Source of the DNA: Burkholderiales bacterium
GTDB taxonomy: Bacteria > Pseudomonadota > Gammaproteobacteria > Burkholderiales > SG8-41
Reading direction: 5' to 3'
Assembly: GCA_019634975.1 (NCBI GenBank)
Contig: JAHCAI010000003.1
Span: 291,013-355,012, forward strand
Length of the DNA: 64,000 nucleotides
In this document: piece by piece, positions 59,253 to 64,000 of the stretch
Layout: each line of letters begins with the position of its first letter
How positions within the stretch are numbered: the stretch's first letter is position 1
Notes under the pieces: generated by a model
The model's database searches: none
What the model was told of the DNA's origin: nothing
Seen by the model: only the letters and a program-made list of their open reading frames with translations
Position numbers and translations under genes: made by a program

Positions 59253-59654
59253 TCAATCGTTGGAACTCCCTCTCCCCACGCTAGTGGGGAGAGGGTTGGG
59301 GTGAGGGGAAATCAAAATGGCATCAAATATTGCCTGCATCACGCTTTCAGTTCGTAATAACACGTCGTTATCCCAAAACCGCAGCACCCGATACCCAGCC
59401 TGCTCGAGATACGCCGTGCGCTCTGCATCGTAGCCCTGTTGCTTCTGATGCTGGCTGCCATCGAGTTCGATGATCAGTTTTTCATTTATACAAATAAAAT
59501 CAACAACATACGGGCCTACCGGATGCTGGCGCCTGAACTTGCTGCCTTTCAGATTCCGGCTGTGCAGCTGTTGCCAGATTTTGCGTTCGGCATCGGTTTC
59601 GGACTTCCTGAGTTTGCGGGCGAAGGTTTTGCCGCGCTGGGTGTTTCCCTTCAT
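59253..59654 (-). CDS. DUF559-family Vsr-like endonuclease, embedded in palindromic repeats
   Basis: A 133-aa PD-(D/E)xK/Vsr-like nuclease of the DUF559 group. ARKLRKSETDAERKIWQ, QHPVGPYVVDFIC, KLIIELDGSQH and YRVLRFWDNDVL are the family blocks, with acidic residues in VVDF and ELDG as likely metal ligands. The ATG at 59654 follows GAGGGGGG supplied by the flanking repeat. The last ~18 residues (ISPHPNPLPTSVGRG) are encoded by repeat R3. So both ends of the gene are fused to the repeat. It is inserted between an aldehyde dehydrogenase gene and a ThDP gene on the same strand. Function in cells is not established. Confidence 0.88.
   Translation of the reverse strand: MKGNTQRGKTFARKLRKSETDAERKIWQQLHSRNLKGSKFRRQHPVGPYVVDFICINEKLIIELDGSQHQKQQGYDAERTAYLEQAGYRVLRFWDNDVLLRTESVMQAIFDAILISPHPNPLPTSVGRGSSND
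59268..59308. repeat. CCCTCTCCCC palindromic repeat, single unit R3
   Basis: CCCTCTCCCCACG...GTGGGGAGAGGG followed by TTGGGGTGAGGGG. It encodes the C-terminus of the DUF559 protein on the minus strand. Confidence 0.92.
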
Positions 59655-59660
59655 GCGTTC

Positions 59661-59764
59661 CCCCCTCACCCTAACCCTCTCCCCGTTAGCACGGGGCGAG
59701 GGAATACATCAGAAAAAAACTCCCTCTCCCCGCCGATTGGCGGGGAGAGGGTTGGGGTGAGGGG
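59661..59764. repeat. CCCTCTCCCC palindromic repeat pair, copy R4
   Basis: CCCCTCACCCTAACCCTCTCCCC...GGGGCGAGGG, a ~25-bp spacer, then CCCTCTCCCCGCC...GGCGGGGAGAGGGTTGGGGTGAGGGG. Its left unit faces R3 across the DUF559 gene and supplies that gene's ribosome site. Confidence 0.92.
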
Positions 59765-59780
59765 CAACCACCTCAACGTG

Positions 59781-60383
59781 TCATTCCAAGGCTTTAGAAC
59801 CCAACAACGCCGTCCGAAACCGATGCTTGATTGCCGTGCCATCGCGCAGCGGCAGGCGCATCGGCGCAGGCTCGGCGGAGACCTTGATGTCGGCAAACAC
59901 CGGTCCGGTTTTACCGTGGAATTCAGGCAGCCAGCGCTGCAGCGCGACCATGCTGTCGATCGTCGCGGCAGACTTGAAGCCGGCGGCTTTCGCAATGCCG
60001 GTGAGATCGACGCCGCGTGCGGTGTGCGCGCGCTGCATGCCGGTCTCGCCGTAGTGGCCGTTGTCGATGACGGCGATCGACAGGTTTTTCGGCGCTTCGC
60101 AGGCTATGGTGGCGAGCGAACCGATGCCCATCAGCATCTCGCCGTCACCGGTGATCACCAGCACGCGGCGTTTCGGCTGAGCGAGTGCTAAGCCGAGGCC
60201 GGCCATCGCCGCGCCGCCCATCGCGCCCCACAGATAGAAATTGAGATCGTGGTCGCCGGCGGCGTAGGTGTCGTAGGTCGGCGAGCCGAGTCCGGTGACG
60301 ACCAGCGCGTCGCCGCGTCCGGCGAGGAGGGCGGCGACAACCTTGCGGCGGTCGAGTCTGGAGGGTTTTGAGGTTTTTTTCAT
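59781..60383 (-). CDS. Split ThDP-dependent decarboxylase, C-terminal (pyrophosphate-binding) subunit
   Basis: A 200-aa ComE/phosphonopyruvate-decarboxylase-like subunit. The canonical ThDP motif is complete: TGDGEMLMGIGSLAT (about residue 95) with asparagine in VIDNGHYGETG. LWGAMGGAAMAGLGLALAQP precedes it. This contrasts with the altered Ser-Glu-Gly motif in the 27728-28315 homologue. It acts with the subunit encoded just upstream at 60548-61084, from which it is separated by repeat R5. Predicted 2-oxo acid (for example sulfopyruvate- or phosphonopyruvate-like) decarboxylation. Confidence 0.88.
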   Translation of the reverse strand: MKKTSKPSRLDRRKVVAALLAGRGDALVVTGLGSPTYDTYAAGDHDLNFYLWGAMGGAAMAGLGLALAQPKRRVLVITGDGEMLMGIGSLATIACEAPKNLSIAVIDNGHYGETGMQRAHTARGVDLTGIAKAAGFKSAATIDSMVALQRWLPEFHGKTGPVFADIKVSAEPAPMRLPLRDGTAIKHRFRTALLGSKALE

Positions 60384-60418
60384 TTTGAGATCCTGAGCAT
60401 ATTGATCAGCAGTGGTTA

Positions 60419-60520
60419 CCCTTCACCCTAACCCTCTCCCCATCAAGCGATGGGGAGAGGGAATGAATAACCACGCCCCCTCTCCCCACGGACTCGTGGG
60501 GAGAGGGTTGGGGTGAGGGG
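60419..60520. repeat. CCCTCTCCCC palindromic repeat pair, copy R5
   Basis: CTTCACCCTAACCCTCTCCCCATC...GATGGGGAGAGGG, spacer, CCCTCTCCCCACG...CGTGGGGAGAGGGTTGGGGTGAGGGG. It separates the two subunit genes of the ThDP enzyme. Confidence 0.92.
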
Positions 60521-60547
60521 CTGCGAAATCGCATCAAAAATATCGCT

Positions 60548-61084
60548 TCATTTATTCCAATTTTTAAATCCGATGACCCGCTGCTGGATCAGCACTGCGA
60601 CCGGACGTTGGGTGTTGAAGGCCAGCGCTGTGCAGGCATGGACGGTTTCCTTCACATCCTCGGCGCGATCCACCGAATGCACGATTACGCCGGCGTTTTC
60701 CAGCGCCGCGGCAGTGCTGCCGCCCATCGGCACCTGCCAGGGATTGAACTCGCCCCAGACGCCGCGCATGGTGACGATCATCAGCAGCGGCAGGCGGCAT
60801 TCCTCGAACAGCGACAGCATGTTGATGCAGTTGCCGACGCCGCTCGACTGCATCAGCAGTACGCCTTTGGCACCACCCATCCAGGCGCCGGCGAGCATCG
60901 CCACGCCTTCCTCCTCGGTGGTCAGCGACACTGCGCGCATGCTCTTGTCGGCATGGCAGCGGTTGATCAGTTTGGCGTGGCCGGCGTCCGGGACATAGGC
61001 CACCTGGGTCACGCCGGCGTCCTTGAGGACATCGTAAATCTGGTCCGGCCACACGGTGGCGCGGGTCTGCTGGTCGGTCTGCAC
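60548..61084 (-). CDS. Split ThDP-dependent decarboxylase, N-terminal (pyrimidine-binding) subunit
   Basis: A 178-aa ComD-like subunit. YVPDAGHAKLINRC is the substrate-side block, VSLTTEEEGVAMLAGAW holds the cofactor-activating glutamate (near residue 57), and VLLMQSSGVGNCINML follows. I chose the GTG at 61084 because AGGAGG lies directly upstream. With the 59781-60383 product it makes one complete enzyme. The pair is separated by 164 bp of repeat, unusual for subunit genes that normally abut, so the repeat probably entered later. Confidence 0.88.
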   Translation of the reverse strand: MQTDQQTRATVWPDQIYDVLKDAGVTQVAYVPDAGHAKLINRCHADKSMRAVSLTTEEEGVAMLAGAWMGGAKGVLLMQSSGVGNCINMLSLFEECRLPLLMIVTMRGVWGEFNPWQVPMGGSTAAALENAGVIVHSVDRAEDVKETVHACTALAFNTQRPVAVLIQQRVIGFKNWNK

Positions 61085-61198
61085 GGTTCCTCCTGTCTGC
61101 GGGAACCCGAGTGTAGAACGTTTGCGGGCGTGCTCCAATGCGGGGGCGGCGGGGAGCCCATCCTTTATAATTCCGTGGAAATTCCTGTGCTTTTTCTG

Positions 61199-61295
61199 CC
61201 CCTCACCCCAGCCCTCTCCCCGTAAGACTACGGGGAGAGGGAGTTTGGTTTTGGTTCCCTCTCCCGCCTGGGCGGGAGAGGGTCAGGGTGAGGGT
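61199..61295. repeat. CCCTCTCCCC palindromic repeat pair, copy R6
   Basis: CCCCTCACCCCAGCCCTCTCCCCGTA...TACGGGGAGAGGG, spacer, then CCCTCTCCCGCC...GGCGGGAGAGGGTCAGGGTGAGGG. It lies in the divergent gap between the ThDP subunit and acyl-CoA dehydrogenase genes, near where their promoters should be. Confidence 0.92.
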
Positions 61296-61339
61296 AGGGA
61301 AGCACCGTGTTCAGTGATTACCAACACTCAGGCAAACCT

Positions 61340-62506
61340 ATGCTGTCCATTCCCCAGTCCACCGACCATGACGATTTGCGCGACGGCGTGCGCGCCGTGT
61401 GCAACCAGTTCGACAGCGCCTACTGGCAGAAAATCGACGACGAGCGCGGTTATCCCGAAGCCTTTGTCCAGGCGCTGACCGAAGCCGGCTGGCTCTCCGC
61501 GCTGATCCCCGAGGAATACGGCGGCTCGGGCCTCTCGCTGACCGAAGCCTCGATCATCATGGAAGAGATCAACCGCAGCGGTGGCAACTCCGGCGCCTGC
61601 CACGGCCAGATGTACAACATGGGCACGCTGCTGCGCCACGGCTCCGATGCGCAGAAAAAGAAATACCTGCCGAAAATCGCCACCGGCGAACTGCGGCTGC
61701 AGTCGATGGGCGTCACCGAACCCACCGCCGGCACCGACACCACCAAGATCAAGACCGTCGCCGTCAAAAAGGGCGACAAGTATGTCGTCAATGGCCAGAA
61801 GGTATGGATCTCGCGCATCCAGCATTCGGAGCTGATGATCCTGCTCGCGCGCACGACGCCGCTGGACCAGGTCAAGAAAAAATCCGAAGGCATGTCGATT
61901 TTCATCGTGGACCTGCGCGAGGCGATCGGCAAAGGCCTGGAAGTGAAGCCGATCCGCAACATGGTTAACCACGAGACCAACCAGCTCTTCATCGACAACC
62001 TCGAAGTGCCGGCGGAGAACCTGATTGGCGAGGAGGGCAAGGGTTTCAAGTACATTCTCGACGGCCTCAACGCCGAGCGCATTCTGATTGCCGCCGAGTG
62101 CATCGGCGACGGCTACTGGTTCATCGACCGCGCGACGAAGTATGCGAAAGAGCGCGTCGTCTTCGACCGCCCCATCGGCCAGAACCAGGGCGTGCAGTTC
62201 CCCATCGCCAGGGCCTACGTCAACATCGAAGCCGCCAACCTGATGCGCTACAAGGCCGCCGCATTGTTCGACGCCAAGCAACCCTGCGGTGCCGAAGCCA
62301 ACATGGCCAAGCTGCTCGCCGCGGATTCATCCTGGGAAGCGGCCAATGCCTGCCTGCAGACCCACGGCGGCTTCGGCTTCGCCGCCGAATACGACGTCGA
62401 GCGCAAGTTCCGCGAAACACGCCTCTATCAGGTTGCGCCGATCTCGACCAACCTGATCCTGTCGTTTGTCGGGGAGCATATTCTCGGGATGCCGCGGTCA
62501 TTCTAA
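61340..62506 (+). CDS. Acyl-CoA dehydrogenase
   Basis: A 388-aa acyl-CoA dehydrogenase. The FAD segment LQSMGVTEPTAGTDTTKIKT (about residue 120), beta-domain VNGQKVWISRIQHSELMILLAR and helix-G LNAERILIAAECIG are intact. The C-terminal catalytic site reads QVAPIS where medium-chain enzymes have YEGT, so the base is probably the helix-G glutamate in NAER. The ATG at 61340 was preferred to a GTG at 61307. It is unlike the pair at 47935-50409 and carries no adjacent partner genes. Confidence 0.92.
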   Translation: MLSIPQSTDHDDLRDGVRAVCNQFDSAYWQKIDDERGYPEAFVQALTEAGWLSALIPEEYGGSGLSLTEASIIMEEINRSGGNSGACHGQMYNMGTLLRHGSDAQKKKYLPKIATGELRLQSMGVTEPTAGTDTTKIKTVAVKKGDKYVVNGQKVWISRIQHSELMILLARTTPLDQVKKKSEGMSIFIVDLREAIGKGLEVKPIRNMVNHETNQLFIDNLEVPAENLIGEEGKGFKYILDGLNAERILIAAECIGDGYWFIDRATKYAKERVVFDRPIGQNQGVQFPIARAYVNIEAANLMRYKAAALFDAKQPCGAEANMAKLLAADSSWEAANACLQTHGGFGFAAEYDVERKFRETRLYQVAPISTNLILSFVGEHILGMPRSF

Positions 62507-62541
62507 AATAATGTAATAAAAACAAATACTTATATACATTT
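62504..62541 (-). repeat. AT-rich ~32-bp element, copy 7
   Basis: On the minus strand reads TAAGTATTTGTTTTTATTAC with an AT-rich tail; this is the copy closest to the consensus. It begins at the stop codon of the acyl-CoA dehydrogenase. Confidence 0.65.
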
Positions 62542-62563
62542 TCGAGGGCGGCTGAAACTATAG

Positions 62564-62611
62564 TATGGAAGCATTCGGCTTCCATATTAAAGGCTGCCTA
62601 TCGTATGGCAG
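62564..62611 (+). terminator. Two tandem hairpins, possible terminator
   Basis: TATGGAAGC (62564-62572) pairs with GCTTCCATA (62578-62586); CTGCC/GGCAG near 62594-62611 forms a second stem. There is no strong T run, so termination is uncertain. The region marks the change to lower-GC sequence. Confidence 0.5.
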
Positions 62612-62666
62612 AGCTTGAACTCTGCACTGATCCAACAGCGGGTTCGAGGATGAGGAGGGGCGGCCT

Positions 62667-64000
62667 ATGCTGGTCTATAACTCGACTAAGGCGGAGTTCG
62701 CGCTGGATGTCAAAACAAACTCCATTGAAGAAAAAATCCTTGCCGCGTTCAAGCGGCAGTTAGGGCACTCAACAAGCTCGTCCGAAGTTGAGGCATGGCG
62801 TAATTCCATGCAATTCATGAACAACGTCCTTAACGACGATGGCATTCCTGCTGATGCCGGTGTTGCCATCGAGTATCGGTTGCCCAGCAGTAACAAGCGG
62901 ATCGATTTCATCCTTACCGGAAAAAACGCGGATGACTTAGATACCGCAATCATCGTTGAGCTCAAGCAATGGAGTGAGGTAAAGGCGACGAGCAAGGATG
63001 GTGTCGTATCTACGTGGGTAGGCAAGGCCGAGAGGGAGGTTAGTCATCCCTCATATCAGGCATGGACTTATGCGGCATTGCTGGAGGATTTCAATGAGGT
63101 TGTCAGAAATGACGGCATTGTATTGAAGCCTTGCGCCTATCTTCATAATCTCGCTTCGGCAGACGTCATACAGTCCCCCTTTTATCGTGAGCATCTGGAG
63201 AAAGCACCTGCTTTCCTGAAGTCAGATACGCTCAAGCTGGCAGATTTCATCAAACAGCATGTCCGGCGCGGCGATCGTGACAAGGTCATGTACCGGATCG
63301 ACCAGGGAAGGATCAAGCCTTCGAAAAGTCTTGCCGATTGTCTGCTTTCATTGCTGCAGGGTAACAACGAATTCCTGATGATCGATGATCAGAAAATTGT
63401 TTATGAGAATGCCTTGCATCTGGCGGATATCGCCGAAAAGCAGGGAAAGCAGGTGCTCATTGTCGAGGGTGGTCCCGGAACCGGAAAGTCGGTTGTTGCC
63501 ATCAATCTTTTAGTCGAAATGACGAATCGGGAAAAGGTCGTTCACTATGTGACCAAAAATGCTGCCCCGCGTGCCGTATATGAATCAAAACTTGCGGGTA
63601 CCATGAAGAAGACTCGCATTAATAATCTCTTCAAGGGATCGGGCTCCTATACGGAGTCCGCCAAGGATTCGATTGATGTTCTGGTTGTGGATGAGGCGCA
63701 CCGCCTGAATGCGCGCTCTGGTATGTATCAAAACAAAGGCGAAAACCAGATCAAGGAAATAATCCATTCAGCAAAGTGCAGTGTTTTCTTCATCGATGAG
63801 GATCAGAGGGTTACCTTCAAAGACGTTGGTGAAAAAGACGAAATCCGTGCTTGGGCCAAGTTGCAAGGTGCAAAAGTGCACGAATTGCAGTTGCAGTCAC
63901 AGTTTCGCTGTAATGGCTCGGATGGATACTTGGCTTGGCTCGATAACGCACTTCAGATCAGGGTGACCGCCAACGAGTCATTGGATGGGGTTGATTGGGC
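62667..64000 (+). CDS. PD-(D/E)xK nuclease fused to DUF2075/Schlafen-3-like helicase (partial, runs off window)
   Basis: At least 444 codons are open from the ATG at 62667 (GAGGAGG upstream) to the window end. The N-terminal ~150 residues hold a restriction-nuclease-like core (RIDFILTG, then IIVELKQW near residues 78-103). Then comes a P-loop NTPase: Walker A EGGPGTGKS near 272, Walker B VLVVDEAHR near 341, and FFIDEDQRVTF and LQSQFRCNGSDGYLAW as helicase motifs. This is the DUF2075 ('Schlafen group 3') layout, often found in defence islands. Codon use is clearly less GC-rich than in the rest of the window, suggesting horizontal acquisition. Confidence 0.85.
   Translation, partial: MLVYNSTKAEFALDVKTNSIEEKILAAFKRQLGHSTSSSEVEAWRNSMQFMNNVLNDDGIPADAGVAIEYRLPSSNKRIDFILTGKNADDLDTAIIVELKQWSEVKATSKDGVVSTWVGKAEREVSHPSYQAWTYAALLEDFNEVVRNDGIVLKPCAYLHNLASADVIQSPFYREHLEKAPAFLKSDTLKLADFIKQHVRRGDRDKVMYRIDQGRIKPSKSLADCLLSLLQGNNEFLMIDDQKIVYENALHLADIAEKQGKQVLIVEGGPGTGKSVVAINLLVEMTNREKVVHYVTKNAAPRAVYESKLAGTMKKTRINNLFKGSGSYTESAKDSIDVLVVDEAHRLNARSGMYQNKGENQIKEIIHSAKCSVFFIDEDQRVTFKDVGEKDEIRAWAKLQGAKVHELQLQSQFRCNGSDGYLAWLDNALQIRVTANESLDGVDW

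Noticed and set aside
57592..61295. Repeated 20-40 bp words that look at first like a CRISPR array
   Set aside because: Repeats are palindromic, irregularly spaced, in both orientations and separated by genes; there are no uniform spacers or cas genes.

Overview
The window is dense, GC-rich bacterial chromosome (roughly two thirds G+C by eye, less at the far right end). It reads like a free-living betaproteobacterium of the Burkholderiales type. The reasons are ten Bug/TctC-type periplasmic solute receptors, a class I PHA synthase, a tandem glycine riboswitch, many FCD-GntR/LysR-linked catabolic genes, and intergenic palindromic repeats of the CCCTCTCCCC and CACAGAGG kinds. No rRNA, tRNA, phage, IS transposase or CRISPR array was seen.

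Layout. 1-2.7 kb: a partial MscS-like channel, an isopropylmalate-dehydrogenase-like enzyme and a MOSC protein. 2.7-11.7 kb: glycine riboswitch plus dadA, then TauD-type dioxygenase, GntR regulator, Bug receptor, enolase-superfamily enzyme, SMP-30 lactonase, a fluoroacetate-dehalogenase-like hydrolase and an MFS carrier. 11.7-18.7 kb: a divergent Bug receptor and a cytosolic PBP2-like protein, tricarballylate dehydrogenase genes tcuAB, PHA synthase, a cupin. 18.7-28.9 kb, minus strand: LysR, Bug, LigJ-type hydratase and PBP2-like protein, preceded by a run of split ThDP enzyme, MmgE/PrpD, PdxA-like and two Bug genes.

29-40.7 kb, plus strand: HpcH aldolase, BKACE, PcaB-like lyase, then a long run of aconitase-type large and small subunits, enolase-superfamily enzyme, Bug, PEP-mutase/isocitrate-lyase-type lyase, FMN 2-hydroxyacid dehydrogenase and an isopropylmalate-dehydrogenase-like enzyme. 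I infer a pathway that hydrates, oxidises and cleaves a branched di- or tricarboxylate. 40.7-47.7 kb: Gdx exporter, CaiB CoA-transferase, four tandem Bug genes and an SDR. 47.9-57.5 kb: paired acyl-CoA dehydrogenases, SucCD-like ligase, enoyl-CoA hydratase, a doubled EthD-like protein, DUF4387/AtuA/TauD genes and a GST. 57.7-62.5 kb: aldehyde dehydrogenase, a DUF559 endonuclease gene flanked by repeats, a second split ThDP enzyme, and a third acyl-CoA dehydrogenase. 62.6 kb to the end: a lower-GC nuclease-helicase (DUF2075 type) that runs off the window.

Taken together this is a carboxylic-acid catabolic island: receptors bind organic acids, and the enzymes hydrate, oxidise, CoA-activate and cleave them to central metabolites. 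Many enzymes occur as paralogous pairs. Three things fall outside that picture: a family of seven AT-rich ~32-bp elements scattered across the window, a cluster of CCCTCTCCCC palindromes confined to the last 10 kb with a DUF559 gene inside one, and the truncated nuclease-helicase at the right edge.
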